Assembly: GCF_003850245.1 (NCBI RefSeq)
Contig: NZ_CP031015.1
Location: 1,426,001-1,490,000, forward strand
Source of the DNA: Microbacterium sp. ABRD28
GTDB taxonomy: Bacteria > Actinomycetota > Actinomycetes > Actinomycetales > Microbacteriaceae
DNA length: 64,000 nt
Direction of reading: 5' to 3'
Shown here: positions 18,366-27,688 of the stretch, piece after piece
Layout: each line of letters starts with the position of its first letter
Position numbering within the stretch: the first letter of the stretch is position 1
Made by a program: the position numbers and the translations under genes
The notes under the pieces: generated by a model
The model's database searches: none
What the model was told of the DNA's origin: nothing
The model's input: the letters and a program-made list of their open reading frames with translations, nothing else

Positions 18366-19520
18366 ATGCTGGTGCCGATCGCGAACGATCCCCGTGACTA
18401 CGCCTGGGGGTCGACCACCCTTCTGGCCGAGCTCGAAGGACGCGAGCCCTCGGGCCGCCCCGAGGCGGAGGTGTGGTTCGGCGACCACCCGGGGTCGCCG
18501 GCGCGGGTCGTCGGGGGGCGGTCGTTGGACGAGTGGCTGGCCGAGGAGGGCCGTGCGGCCGGAGCCCCGGCCAGGCTTCCGTACCTGCTGAAGCTCCTCG
18601 CTGCGGCATCCGCCCTGTCGATCCAGGCGCATCCGACGATCGCGCAGGCACAGGAGGGGTTCGCGCGTGAAGACGAGGCGGGCATCCCGGTGGATGCCGC
18701 GCACCGCACCTATCGCGACCTCAACCACAAACCCGAGCTCATCGTCGCCGTCTCCGACGAGTTCGTCGCGATGGCGGGGCTTCGCGACGTCGCCGCCACC
18801 CGGCGGCTGCTGATGGCGCTGGGCGACGCCGCTGCTCCGCTGGAGGCGGCGCTCGCGGCAGCCGACCCGTCGACGGGTCTGCGCGCGGCTCTGACGTGGG
18901 CGCTCTCCGGGGCGACCTCCGATGATCTCGATGCCCTGCTCGGGGCGGTGCGGGCGGCGCGCTCGGAGGAGTTCGCCGCAGAACTGGACAACGCCCGGCA
19001 GCTGATCGCCGATCACCCCGGCGACCCGGGCATCGTGGTAGCGCTGCTGATGAATCTCGTCACCCTCCGTCGGGGAGAGGGGCTGTTCGTCGATGCGGGC
19101 GTGCTCCACGCCTATGTGCGGGGTCTCGGCGTCGAGATCATGGCCGCGAGTGACAACGTGCTGAGGGGCGGGTTGACGCCCAAGCACATCGACGTCGACG
19201 AACTGCTCTCGATCGTCGACACCGCACCCGGGCCTGCCCGCGTGGTGCGGCCGCGCCCCGACGGCGAGGGCATCGGCCGCTACGACGTGCCGGTCGCCGA
19301 CTTCGCGCTGACCACGGCTGAGGTGCGGGGGAACGCCGTCGAGGTGCCGCTGTCGGGCACCGCGCTCGTCGTGGCCACCGAGGGCGACGTGACGGTCGCC
19401 GGCGGCAGCGGCGATGCGGTGCCTCTCCGGCCCGGTCGTGCGGTTCTCGTCGCCCCCGACGAGCGCGCCGTCGTGCTCCACGGCACCGGTCGCGTCTTCC
19501 TCGCCGAACCCGGCCGGTGA
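18366..19520 (+). CDS. manA: Mannose-6-phosphate isomerase, class I
   Basis: 384 aa cupin enzyme interconverting fructose-6-phosphate and mannose-6-phosphate, the entry to GDP-mannose. The zinc site is visible as LSIQAHPT (Gln and His ligands) and NHKPELIVAV (Glu ligand). The family GLFVDAGVLHAYVRGLGVEIMAASDNVLRGGLTPKHID block holds the fourth ligand and active-site Arg. The N-terminus PRDYAWGS is typical. It lies between glycan genes and whiB2, the same neighbourhood as in Mycobacterium and Streptomyces. Start fixed by the leaderless -10 element. Confidence 0.96.
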   Translation: MLVPIANDPRDYAWGSTTLLAELEGREPSGRPEAEVWFGDHPGSPARVVGGRSLDEWLAEEGRAAGAPARLPYLLKLLAAASALSIQAHPTIAQAQEGFAREDEAGIPVDAAHRTYRDLNHKPELIVAVSDEFVAMAGLRDVAATRRLLMALGDAAAPLEAALAAADPSTGLRAALTWALSGATSDDLDALLGAVRAARSEEFAAELDNARQLIADHPGDPGIVVALLMNLVTLRRGEGLFVDAGVLHAYVRGLGVEIMAASDNVLRGGLTPKHIDVDELLSIVDTAPGPARVVRPRPDGEGIGRYDVPVADFALTTAEVRGNAVEVPLSGTALVVATEGDVTVAGGSGDAVPLRPGRAVLVAPDERAVVLHGTGRVFLAEPGR

Positions 19521-19627
19521 GACTTCTCTCATCTTCGCCGGAATCATCCGCGGCGTGATCGAACCGCGACACGCCGACGGCGCGTCGTGAAGATTCACCC
19601 GCCGGTTGAGGGTTTACGATCTGCGAC

Positions 19628-19656
19628 TTGACCACGGCGAACTACACGGGTGTAAT
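19628..19656 (+). promoter_or_regulatory. Sigma-A-type promoter of whiB2
   Basis: TTGACC (19628-19633), a 17-base spacer and TGTAAT (19651-19656) form a near-consensus promoter. Transcription would start near 19663. That excludes the upstream in-frame ATG at 19606 and supports translation from 19702. Confidence 0.65.
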
Positions 19657-19701
19657 TACTCGTACACGCAGCAGGGCGTGGATGACAGGTGGGAGAACGA
19701 G

Positions 19702-20025
19702 ATGGCGGCGCAATACCGTTCCGGCGTTCCCGACAATTGGTTCGTCGATCCGGTTCAGCTGGGGGTCCCGGGCGTTCGTCGCCCCGTCGTCGAAGACGAA
19801 GAGACCCAGCTCGGCTGGCAGACCGACGCGCTGTGCTCGCAGACCGATCCGGAGGCGTTCTTCCCCGAGAAGGGCGGCTCGACCCGTGATGCCAAGCGCA
19901 TCTGCTCCTCGTGCGATGTTCGCACCGAATGCCTGGAGTACGCGCTGCAGAACGACGAGCGGTTCGGTATTTGGGGCGGATTGAGCGAGCGGGAGCGCCG
20001 CAAGCTCAAGCGGCGGGCCGGCTGA
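19702..20025 (+). CDS. whiB2: WhiB-family iron-sulfur regulator (WhiB2/WhiD type)
   Basis: 107 aa from ATG 19702, with GGGAG 6 bases upstream. The four cluster cysteines are one in ALCSQTDP, the RICSSC pair and the Cys in TECLEY. Then come the FGIWGGLSERER turn and a basic KLKRRAG DNA-binding tail. The FFPEKGGSTRDAKRIC segment is typical of the WhiB2/WhiD group, which controls septation and sporulation-type division in relatives. The position next to manA and the sahH block also matches whiB2. Its -35/-10 promoter lies just upstream and a hairpin follows the stop. Confidence 0.92.
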   Translation: MAAQYRSGVPDNWFVDPVQLGVPGVRRPVVEDEETQLGWQTDALCSQTDPEAFFPEKGGSTRDAKRICSSCDVRTECLEYALQNDERFGIWGGLSERERRKLKRRAG

Positions 20026-20026
20026 C

Positions 20027-20066
20027 GACGACAACGAGGGGATGCTGCGGCGTCCCCTTCGTCGTC
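20027..20066 (+). terminator. Hairpin terminator after whiB2
   Basis: GACGAC plus AGGGGA pair with TCCCCT plus GTCGTC, with a small internal mismatch (AACG against TC) and a 10-base loop. TTC follows. It begins one base after the whiB2 stop. Confidence 0.6.
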
Positions 20067-20105
20067 TTCGCGGCGCGTGCGCCCCGGCCCCGCCGGCTTC
20101 GCGCC

Positions 20106-20111
20106 TAGGCT
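20106..20111 (+). promoter_or_regulatory. -10 element (TAGGCT) of the glycosyltransferase/DUF5719 operon
   Basis: TAGGCT ends 9 bases before the ATG at 20121, giving a leader of at most a few bases. It follows the whiB2 terminator, so this operon is independent. Confidence 0.5.
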
Positions 20112-20120
20112 GACCAGGTC

Positions 20121-22997
20121 ATGCCCGCGAGAGTCCATGCCTTTCTCGTCGTGCGCCCCGACGGGCGGACGACGGTGGCCCCCCACCTGCGTCGCACGCT
20201 GGCGGCGCTGCGGCAGCAGTCCCGTCCCGTCGACGCGCTGACGATCGTGCTCTGCGGCGAAAGCGCCGGGCTGTCTGAGATCGCGGCCGCGTCCGGTGCC
20301 GAGTCGGTCATCACCGCCTCGGCCTCGACGGGGTTCGCCGCGGCGACGGCGCTGGCCTCCCACCGGCTCGACGGCGACGCGGTGTGGCTGCTCGCCCAGG
20401 ACACCGCGCCCGAGCCCGACGCGCTCCGGCAGCTCGTCGGCGCCCTGGAGCTCGCGCCGTCGGTCGCGTTCGTCGCCCCGAAACTCGTGCGGTGGGATGA
20501 CCGCAGCGAGATCGTCTCGCTGGGTGTCACACTGACCCGGCTCGGTCGCTCGGTCGGACTCGCCGACGGCGAGCTCGATCAGGGGCAGCACGACGCCCGG
20601 CAGGACGTGCTGGGCGCCGACGTGCGCGGTCTTCTCGTCCGCGCCGACGCGTGGCGAGCGCTCGAGGGCCTGGACCCCGCACTCAGCGGTGCCGACGAGG
20701 GGCTCGACCTCGGCATCCGCGCCCGCCTCGCCGGGTCTCGGGTCTCGCTCGTCCCATCGGCGCTCGTCGCCAGCGAGGGCGATGGCGTCGCCGGCCTTCC
20801 GGCGCCGACGACGGCCCGGCGGCGCCGCCGGCGGGCGTTCGCGACGCGCGCCGCAGAGCTACATCGCCGCCTCGTCTACGCCCACCCCGCCGCGGTCTTC
20901 GCCCTCTGGCTGACGATCCTGCCCATCGCGGTGTGGCGCACCGCGGCCCACCTCGTCACCAAACAGCCCGAACGCGTCCTCCCCGAATGGTGGGCCGCCG
21001 TGGTGACCCTCGTGCGCATCCCCCCTGTGGTGCGCGCGCGCCGTCGCATCCGTCGCACCCGCCAGGCGTCGTGGCCGCAGCTGGCCGCCCTCCGCATCTC
21101 GCAGAGCGAGCTGCGGGAGCGTCTCGACGACGAGGCCGACGCCGAAGCGGCCACCGACTCGGGCGTCTACGTTCGGCGCGACCTGCACTTCTTCACCGGC
21201 GGCGGGGCGTGGCTGGTGCTCGGTGCGCTGGTGGTGTCGGTCGCGGCCTTCACCGCTCTCCTCGCCTGGCCCGTGATGGGCGGCGGCGGTCTGCTGCCGC
21301 TGCGCACGACGCTGGCCGAGCTCTGGGCCGACGCGGCCTTCGGCAGGCGCCAGCTCGGCCTCGACGTCGTCGGCCCGGCCGACCCGTTCGCCACCCTCCT
21401 GGCGATCATCGGAAGCCTGTGGCCGGGTGACCCGTCACGGGCACTCGTGCTGCTGTGGGTCCTGGCCCTGCCGCTGGCGGCCGCAGGCGGCTGGTTCGCC
21501 GCCACGCGCGTCACCGAGCGCTCGGGCCTGCGCCTGCTGGGCGGCGCGCTGTGGGCGCTCGCCCCGGCGTTCCTGGCCGCCCTCACCGAGGGGCGACCTG
21601 CGGCGGTCATCCTCCATCTTCTTCTGCCGTGGCTGTTCTACACCGGCGCCGTGGCCCACCGCTCGTGGGCCGCAGCCGGGGTCGCCTCCCTGCTCCTTGC
21701 GGCGGTGATCGCCTGCGCGCCGTCGCTCGCCCCGGCGTTCGTCGCCCTGTGGGTGCTGGCGCTGCTGCTGAGCATCGTCGCGCGTTCGGGACGCGGGACC
21801 GCGCAGCTGGTCTGGACGCTCGTGCCGACCGTGGTCATGGCCGCACCGCTGGTGTGGTGGCAGGGGATGGCGGGGCAGTGGTGGGCGCTCGTGGCCGATC
21901 CGGGTCTGCCGTGGTCGGGTTCGCAGGTCGGTGCCGACGTCGTCGGCCGGAGCCTGCTGATCGCCGGTCTTCCTTCCCCCGACGCCGGGGGATGGGCGAC
22001 GATGCTCGACGGGATCTGGGTGTGGTGGGTGCCGCTCCTGGTCGCTCCGCTCGCGGTCCTCGCGCTCCTGGCCCCCCTCACGCCGCGGTGGGCGACCGGG
22101 ATCAGCCTGCTCGTCATCACCGCGCTCGGCATCGTCACCGCTTTCGTCGCGGTGGGCATCTCGGTCTCCATGAGGGAAGGGGCGAGCGTGCCGCTGTGGC
22201 CGGGCCCCGGCCTGAGTCTCGCATGGATCGGCCTGGTGGGCGGTTCTCTCGTCGCTCTGGACGCCGGTTTCGCCCCGCGGATGCGCGGTGCACGGGTCGC
22301 CGCAGCCTTCACCGCGGGTCTTGCCGTCGCCGTCCTCGCCGTGCCGCAGCTCACCGCGCTCGCCCGGGGCGCGTCGGAACTCACCAACGGACCCGACAGC
22401 ACCCTCCCCGCCTTCATCGCCGCCGAGGGTGGCGACGACCCCGACGTCGGGACTCTCGTGCTCACCCCGCAGAACGGCGGCGGAGTGGCCGCGGCGGTGA
22501 TCTGGGGTGAGAGCGAGACGCTCAGCGGGCAGAGCACCCTGGAGGCCACGCGCGCCACCCCCACGGCCGCCGATTCGACCGTCGCGACCCTGGCAGTGGA
22601 CCTCATCTCCACGACCGGGGAGGGCTCGGTCGCCGAGCTCGCCGATCGCGGGATCGGCTTCGTCGTGCTCGCGCCGGCCGCGATCCCCGAGTCCGACGCC
22701 GCTCGCGCGTTCCGGCTGGACGCCGTTCTCGCCCTCGACCAGCGGGACGGGCTGGACAATGCCGGCGCCACCCCGAAGGGCGAGCTGTGGCGCGTGACCG
22801 GCGAGGTCGCCGAGCGACCGGATCTGCCGGCGTCCGCCGCCGACCTCTCACGCCTGATCCTCTGGGCGAACCTCGCCGTGCTCGCGATCGCGCTCCTGCT
22901 CGCCGTGCCCACGCGGGCGTCGCGCCGCGCGGCGCGGCGGACACCCCGCATCGTCGGCTTCGGCACGAGCGGGCCAGGCGCTTTGGAGGAGCGATGA
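20121..22997 (+). CDS. Large membrane glycosyltransferase-like protein (GT2 N-domain)
   Basis: 958 aa. Residues 1 to about 230 resemble a GT-A fold (ALRQQSRPVDALTIVL, then a strand leading to the usual DXD position). About 12 membrane helices span about 250-720. A long extracytoplasmic region follows, with a last helix near 915-940. The DXD position reads LLAQDTAPEPDAL, where relatives usually carry two adjacent Asp, so metal binding may be altered. It overlaps the DUF5719 gene by four bases. This pair sits beside whiB2 across actinobacteria. A role in decorating a surface polymer is inferred; the substrate is unknown. Confidence 0.75.
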   Translation: MPARVHAFLVVRPDGRTTVAPHLRRTLAALRQQSRPVDALTIVLCGESAGLSEIAAASGAESVITASASTGFAAATALASHRLDGDAVWLLAQDTAPEPDALRQLVGALELAPSVAFVAPKLVRWDDRSEIVSLGVTLTRLGRSVGLADGELDQGQHDARQDVLGADVRGLLVRADAWRALEGLDPALSGADEGLDLGIRARLAGSRVSLVPSALVASEGDGVAGLPAPTTARRRRRRAFATRAAELHRRLVYAHPAAVFALWLTILPIAVWRTAAHLVTKQPERVLPEWWAAVVTLVRIPPVVRARRRIRRTRQASWPQLAALRISQSELRERLDDEADAEAATDSGVYVRRDLHFFTGGGAWLVLGALVVSVAAFTALLAWPVMGGGGLLPLRTTLAELWADAAFGRRQLGLDVVGPADPFATLLAIIGSLWPGDPSRALVLLWVLALPLAAAGGWFAATRVTERSGLRLLGGALWALAPAFLAALTEGRPAAVILHLLLPWLFYTGAVAHRSWAAAGVASLLLAAVIACAPSLAPAFVALWVLALLLSIVARSGRGTAQLVWTLVPTVVMAAPLVWWQGMAGQWWALVADPGLPWSGSQVGADVVGRSLLIAGLPSPDAGGWATMLDGIWVWWVPLLVAPLAVLALLAPLTPRWATGISLLVITALGIVTAFVAVGISVSMREGASVPLWPGPGLSLAWIGLVGGSLVALDAGFAPRMRGARVAAAFTAGLAVAVLAVPQLTALARGASELTNGPDSTLPAFIAAEGGDDPDVGTLVLTPQNGGGVAAAVIWGESETLSGQSTLEATRATPTAADSTVATLAVDLISTTGEGSVAELADRGIGFVVLAPAAIPESDAARAFRLDAVLALDQRDGLDNAGATPKGELWRVTGEVAERPDLPASAADLSRLILWANLAVLAIALLLAVPTRASRRAARRTPRIVGFGTSGPGALEER

Positions 22998-24436
22998 GCG
23001 ATCGCCGCAGATTCCGTTGGGCCGCCACGAGTGCCCGGATGCTGGCGGGCACCCTTGCCGCGGCCGGATTCGTCGTGGGCATCGTGACTCTGTCGGCCGT
23101 GCCCTGGCCGACGGTCGAACGCGCACCGCTCGCCCTCTCGGTCACCCCCCAGCCCGACACCGTCACGCTCGCGTGCCCCGGCGGCCTGATCGCCCTGGGC
23201 CGCACCGCCGAGGACGCGCTCGGGCTGAGCCAGGCGGCCGTCGCCGCCGTGACAAGCGGAGGGACGAGCGGAGGACGACCCGATGACGCCGCCGCGAAGC
23301 CTCGCATCCTCGAGACCGAGGTGCCCGAGGCCGTCGGGCCCGAGGCGTACACGGCCGAGCCGGCCGGTCGAGAAGCCGCGGCGCTCGCCGCCGCCGGCGC
23401 GGCGACCGTGTCGGACCCCGATCTCTCCGGGTTCGCTGCGTCGGCGTGTCGTCCGCCGCTCACGGAGTCGTGGCTGGTCGGCGGGTCGGGAACGACCGGG
23501 GCCGCCGACCTTGTGATCCTCACCAACCCCGGCTCGGTCCCCGCGACCGTCCAGCTCACCCTGTTCGGTGCGTCGGGGGAGCAGCAGCCCGCCGGTGGCG
23601 CCGACATCGTGGTGCGCGCGGGGGCTCAGCGCATCGTCCCGCTGGCGGGTCTGCTCCTCGGCGAGCAGAGCCCGGTCATCCGGGTCACCGCCACCGGGGC
23701 CCCGATTCAAGCGTCACTGCAGACCAGCGTCACCCGCACCCTGCAGGCGGCGGGCATCGACCAGATCGGCCCGATCGTCGCGCCCTCGACCGAGCAGGTG
23801 ATCGCCGGGGTGGCGGTGCCCGCCGCGACGCAGGGCGAAGGTGCCGGGGAGGGAGCCGAGACGATCGTGCGCGTCATGGCGCCCGCCGCCGGCGCCGCTG
23901 GTCCGGTCTCGGCGACGGTCACCGCCACAGACGCCGCGACCGGGGCGAGCATCGGATCGCCTGTCGTCGTGCCGCTCGAACCGGGTGTGCCGCTCGAAGC
24001 GGAGGTGGCCGGTCTCACCGAGGGTGAGTACGTGATTCGCGTCGAGGCCGACGCGCCGGTGGTGGCCGCCGCGTGGCACACCAGCGGGTTCGTGCAGGGA
24101 AGCGACTTCGCCTGGTTCACCCCGGCCCCGGCCCTCGGCCAGACGGCCCTCGTCGCCGCTCCCGCGGGCCCTGCGCCGGTGCTCACGCTCGCCAACAGCG
24201 GCGAGGAGCCGGCGACCGTCACCGTCTCGACGCTCGAGGGGGCCGTGATCCAGACCGTCGAGGTGCCCGCGGACGGGTCGGCGGTCGTGCCGGCCGAACC
24301 CCGCACCGTCTCGGTCATCGAGACATCGGGCGGCGTCATCCACGCCGGGATGTCGCTGTCCGGTGACAACGCTCTCGCCGGCTACCCGGTGTGGCCATCG
24401 GATGCGGCGGCGCCGCCGACCGTCGTCTACCCCTGA
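22994..24436 (+). CDS. DUF5719 family membrane-anchored extracytoplasmic protein
   Basis: 480 aa from ATG 22994, whose ATGA overlaps the glycosyltransferase stop. GGAGGA lies 3 bases upstream. A helix at about residues 14-37 anchors a long, Ala/Thr/Val-rich exported region of repeated beta-sandwich-like units (segments such as LVILTNPGSVPATVQLTLF and VLTLANSGEEPATVTVS). The family is conserved next to the large glycosyltransferase and has no known activity. The pair may form one envelope complex. The frame is open upstream but that part overlaps the preceding gene. Confidence 0.8.
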   Translation: MSDRRRFRWAATSARMLAGTLAAAGFVVGIVTLSAVPWPTVERAPLALSVTPQPDTVTLACPGGLIALGRTAEDALGLSQAAVAAVTSGGTSGGRPDDAAAKPRILETEVPEAVGPEAYTAEPAGREAAALAAAGAATVSDPDLSGFAASACRPPLTESWLVGGSGTTGAADLVILTNPGSVPATVQLTLFGASGEQQPAGGADIVVRAGAQRIVPLAGLLLGEQSPVIRVTATGAPIQASLQTSVTRTLQAAGIDQIGPIVAPSTEQVIAGVAVPAATQGEGAGEGAETIVRVMAPAAGAAGPVSATVTATDAATGASIGSPVVVPLEPGVPLEAEVAGLTEGEYVIRVEADAPVVAAAWHTSGFVQGSDFAWFTPAPALGQTALVAAPAGPAPVLTLANSGEEPATVTVSTLEGAVIQTVEVPADGSAVVPAEPRTVSVIETSGGVIHAGMSLSGDNALAGYPVWPSDAAAPPTVVYP

Positions 24437-24455
24437 GCCGACATCCGGGCGCAGC

Positions 24456-24893
24456 TCAGAGGAAGCGGAAGCGCTCCGGACCGAGGTCCCACGGATCGCG
24501 GTCGAGGTACTCGGCAGCGGCGCGGAACACGCAGCTCTCGATCATCATGCGGCGGTGCAGATCGTCGTTGCGGTGCAGATGGCCGAGGCGTTCGATGGGG
24601 ATCCGGTAGAGGATGATGCGCTTGCGCTCGCGGGAGACGACCCAGCGGGGGATGCCGTCGGCGTCGGTCGCGGGAGGCATGTCGGCCATCTCGAAGCTCA
24701 CCTCGCGCAGCTCGGGCCACGCGGAGCGGAGGAATTCGGCCACGGAGCCCACCGCCAGGTCGAACCTCTCCACCCGGGTGTCCAGCGGCGGGAGCGGCGG
24801 GCGCACGACAGGGCTGCGACCTTCGCGACCATGTCGTCCGTGACGGTCGGGGCGGGAGTACGCCTGCGCGCTTCGTGCTCGACGCCAGGCCAT
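24456..24893 (-). CDS. Zincin-like metallopeptidase family protein, motif degenerate
   Basis: 145 aa, homologous in layout to the small actinobacterial metallopeptidase-family protein found between whiB2 and DUF3499 (Rv3259 in M. tuberculosis). A core of RKRIILYRIPIERLG is followed by a helix. Where family members carry His-Glu and sometimes HExxH, this protein reads MMIESCVFRAAAEYL, so the zinc motif is not intact. The C-terminus DPWDLGPERFRFL is family-like. Enzymatic activity is doubtful. Start at the ATG preceded by a TANNNT element. Confidence 0.7.
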   Translation of the reverse strand: MAWRRARSAQAYSRPDRHGRHGREGRSPVVRPPLPPLDTRVERFDLAVGSVAEFLRSAWPELREVSFEMADMPPATDADGIPRWVVSRERKRIILYRIPIERLGHLHRNDDLHRRMMIESCVFRAAAEYLDRDPWDLGPERFRFL

Positions 24894-24899
24894 GCGTTC

Positions 24900-24905
24900 A
24901 TCCTA
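24900..24905 (-). promoter_or_regulatory. -10 (TAGGAT, minus strand) of leaderless zincin-family gene
   Basis: Minus-strand TAGGAT ends 6 bases before the ATG at 24893. Confidence 0.5.
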
Positions 24906-24940
24906 CGGCGCGGCATCCGGTCGCTGTCCGAGGTCGTGAC

Positions 24941-24946
24941 TAGCGT
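24941..24946 (+). promoter_or_regulatory. -10 (TAGCGT) of DUF3499 gene
   Basis: TAGCGT ends 8 bases before the ATG at 24955. A GAAGGA stretch lies in between, so either a leaderless or a very short leadered start is possible. Confidence 0.4.
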
Positions 24947-24954
24947 GAAGGACG

Positions 24955-25161
24955 ATGCGCGACAGACTCTGCTCCAAGGTCGGCTGCGCCCGTGAGGCGA
25001 CGTCGACACTGACCTTCGATTACGGCGACCAGATGGCGGCCCTGGGGCCGCTCGGGCGGACCGGCGATCCCCATGCGCACGACCTCTGCGCGATCCACAC
25101 CGAGCGGATGTCGGTCCCGAAGGGCTGGGTCGTCGTCCGGCACGAGACGCTGCGCGTCTGA
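24955..25161 (+). CDS. DUF3499 family small zinc-ribbon-like protein
   Basis: 68 aa. LCSKVGCAREA near the start and DLCAIHTER near residue 45 provide three Cys and a His that could form one zinc site. FDYGDQMAALGPL is the family core and VPKGW the C-terminal mark. The family is conserved in actinobacteria in exactly this position, between the zincin-family gene and phosphomannomutase/sahH. No manB is present here. Function unknown. Confidence 0.85.
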   Translation: MRDRLCSKVGCAREATSTLTFDYGDQMAALGPLGRTGDPHAHDLCAIHTERMSVPKGWVVVRHETLRV

Positions 25162-25230
25162 CGCCCCCCCCGCGCGCAGCCTTGAGCTGCCGGCCGGCCG
25201 GGAGAAGCGACGGCGTGGGAGAATGGGCCA

Positions 25231-26742
25231 ATGGCCACTCCCTCTGTCGCCGTCGCGCCCGCGGCATCCGATTCCTCCGCCACCACCGTCGACGAAGCCC
25301 GCTCGATCGACTACTCCGTCGCCGACCTGTCGCTCGCACCGGCCGGACGCCACCAGATCCGCCTCGCTGAGAACGAGATGCCCGGACTCATGGCGCTTCG
25401 AGAGGAATTCGGGCCGTCGCAGCCGCTGCGCGGGGCCCGCATCGCCGGATCGCTGCACATGACCGTGCAGACCGCGGTGCTGATCGAGACCCTCGTGGCT
25501 CTCGGCGCCCAGGTGCGCTGGGCCAGCTGCAACATCTTCTCCACCCAGGATGAGGCCGCCGCCGCGGTCGTCGTCGGCCCGACCGGCACGGTCGAGCACC
25601 CCGCCGGGGTGCCGGTGTTCGCGTGGAAGGGCGAGACGCTCGAGGAGTACTGGGCGTGCACCGACCGCATCTTCGACTGGTCGGCCGAGGGCGCAACGGG
25701 GCCGAACCTCATCCTCGACGACGGCGGCGACGCCACGCTCCTGGTGCACAAGGGCGTCGAGTTCGAGAAGGCCGGCGCCGTGCCCGATGCCGACGAGGGG
25801 GCTTCGGCGGAGTACCGGATCGTGCTCGAGACGCTTCGCCGGAGCCTCGCCCGCGATCCGCAGCGCTTCACCCGCATGGCCTCCGACCTCATCGGCGTCA
25901 CTGAGGAGACGACCACGGGCGTGCACCGCCTCTACGAGCTCGCCGCCGCCGGGACGCTGCTCTTCCCCGCCATCAACGTCAACGACTCGGTGACGAAGTC
26001 GAAGTTCGACAACGTCTACGGCATCCGCCACTCGCTGCCCGACGGGCTGAACCGCGCCACCGACGTGCTCATCGGCGGCAAGGTCGCCTTCGTCGCAGGG
26101 TACGGGGATGTCGGCAAGGGCGCCGCCGAGGCGCTGCGCGGCCAGGGAGCCCGCGTGATCGTCGGCGAGATCGACCCGATCTGCGCGCTGCAGGCCGCGA
26201 TGGACGGCTTCCAGGTGGCGCGACTGGAGTCGGTGCTCGGCCAGGTCGACATCGTGGTGACGGGAACCGGGAACACCGGCGTGGTCACCGTCGAGCACCT
26301 CCTCGGGCTCAAGCACCTCGCGATCGTGGCGAACGTCGGCCACTTCGACGACGAGATCGACATGGCGGGCCTGGAGTCGCTCGCCGGTGCGGAGCGTGTC
26401 GAGATCAAGCCGCAGGTTCACGAGTGGCGCCTGCCGAACGGTCGGAGCGTGCTCGTTCTCAGCGAGGGGCGCCTGATGAACCTGGGGAACGCCACGGGGC
26501 ATCCGTCCTTCGTCATGAGCGCGTCGTTCACCAACCAGGTGCTCGCCCAGCTGGAGCTCTACACGCGCCGCGAGGAGTACCCGACGGGTGTCTACGTGCT
26601 CCCCAAGGCGCTGGATGAGAAGGTCGCGCGTCTGCACCTCGCTGCGCTGGGCGTCGAGCTCACCGAGCTCTCACCCGCGCAGGCGGCTTACATCGGTGTG
26701 CCGGTGGAGGGTCCGTACAAGCTGGATCACTACCGGTACTGA
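25231..26742 (+). CDS. ahcY: Adenosylhomocysteinase (S-adenosylhomocysteine hydrolase)
   Basis: 503 aa cytoplasmic enzyme splitting S-adenosylhomocysteine into adenosine and homocysteine, closing the methyl cycle. The substrate region has [14 protein letters not shown] and [16 protein letters not shown], with the Lys and Asp of the active site. The NAD domain has [15 protein letters not shown] followed by [10 protein letters not shown]. The C-terminal YKLDHYRY reaches into the neighbouring subunit. GGGAG lies about 9 bases before the ATG. It converges with the RDD gene. Confidence 0.97.
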   Translation: MATPSVAVAPAASDSSATTVDEARSIDYSVADLSLAPAGRHQIRLAENEMPGLMALREEFGPSQPLRGARIAGSLHMTVQTAVLIETLVALGAQVRWASCNIFSTQDEAAAAVVVGPTGTVEHPAGVPVFAWKGETLEEYWACTDRIFDWSAEGATGPNLILDDGGDATLLVHKGVEFEKAGAVPDADEGASAEYRIVLETLRRSLARDPQRFTRMASDLIGVTEETTTGVHRLYELAAAGTLLFPAINVNDSVTKSKFDNVYGIRHSLPDGLNRATDVLIGGKVAFVAGYGDVGKGAAEALRGQGARVIVGEIDPICALQAAMDGFQVARLESVLGQVDIVVTGTGNTGVVTVEHLLGLKHLAIVANVGHFDDEIDMAGLESLAGAERVEIKPQVHEWRLPNGRSVLVLSEGRLMNLGNATGHPSFVMSASFTNQVLAQLELYTRREEYPTGVYVLPKALDEKVARLHLAALGVELTELSPAQAAYIGVPVEGPYKLDHYRY

Positions 26743-26766
26743 GCCGACAGGGCGGATGACCCGGAG

Positions 26767-27672
26767 TCAGCGCTCCGGGAAACCGCGCGGTGCTGCGGTC
26801 TCACCCGAGGTGAGGGCGGCCACGCGCCGCGCCTCCAGGGTGAGCGCGCGATATTCGCGGTCGCGGCGGATGCTCGCCACCGCCCGCAGGAGGGTCTCGG
26901 GGTCGGAGGGGGGCAGCGGCGAGACGTGCGCCGCCACCTCGTTCGCGAGCGACATCGCCACCCGGGCGCGAGCGGCCGGCTCGAGGTTCACCGCATTGCG
27001 GACGAACTGCGCGATGCGCCGGGCGAGCGGGTCGGGCAGCCGCGCGACATCCGCGATCGTCGCCCAGCCTTCGAGCGCCGGCGGCATGCCGGGCGCCGGG
27101 GCGGGGAGGCGCGGGGTGCGGGTGCGCTCGGCGTAGGTGCCGGCCAGCAGGTCACCCAGCCGCTGCGAGCGCGGAGTGAAGGCGCCCACGATGGCGGCGA
27201 GGGCCCCCACCGTGAACCAGATCTCGAGGACGCCGACCAGGGCGCGGATGAACGCCTGCCGGAAGCCGGAGGCGCCGCCGTCGCTGCGGACGATGCGCCC
27301 GCCGACGGCGAGCTTGCCGACGCTGCGGCCGCGGGTGGCGGTCTCCACCACGGTGGGGAGAACGACGAGCACGATCACGATGACCGCGATGGTGAGGATC
27401 GGGGTCACGACCGGGTCGAGGGCGCCGGAGGCGGTCAGCCACCCGGCGGCGATCGCGAACAGGATGAGGATCGCGGCCCCGATGAGAACGTCGATGAGAG
27501 TGCCGAGGGCGCGCAGGAAGAAGCCGATCGGCTGCACGTCGAGGGCGACGGCCTCGCCGGTGAGGATCTCGTCCTGGTCGATCTCCACGATCTGCGGACG
27601 GGCTGGCCCGGCGTTTCGCGGGTCCGTGCCGGCGCGCGGGGAAGAGGTGGTCGCCGAGCCGTCGGAGGGCAT
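26767..27672 (-). CDS. RDD family membrane protein
   Basis: 301 aa. The RDD domain (about residues 40-185) has IGFFLRALGTLIDVLIG, a second helix, GRSVGKLAVGGRIVRSDGG and a C-terminal RSQRLGDLLAGTYAERTR. A cytoplasmic tail of about 110 residues follows. In actinobacteria RDD proteins are paired with SpoIIM next to the DUF58/MoxR operon, and this pair is divergent here. The start ATG (complement of 27670-27672) overlaps one candidate start on the other strand. Transport or chaperone-related function is unproven. Confidence 0.85.
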   Translation of the reverse strand: MPSDGSATTSSPRAGTDPRNAGPARPQIVEIDQDEILTGEAVALDVQPIGFFLRALGTLIDVLIGAAILILFAIAAGWLTASGALDPVVTPILTIAVIVIVLVVLPTVVETATRGRSVGKLAVGGRIVRSDGGASGFRQAFIRALVGVLEIWFTVGALAAIVGAFTPRSQRLGDLLAGTYAERTRTPRLPAPAPGMPPALEGWATIADVARLPDPLARRIAQFVRNAVNLEPAARARVAMSLANEVAAHVSPLPPSDPETLLRAVASIRRDREYRALTLEARRVAALTSGETAAPRGFPER

Positions 27673-27688
27673 GACTACAGTGAAACAC

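Noticed and set aside
19606..19701. Longer N-terminus for whiB2
   Set aside because: A TTGACC-N17-TGTAAT promoter lies inside this stretch and the Shine-Dalgarno precedes 19702.
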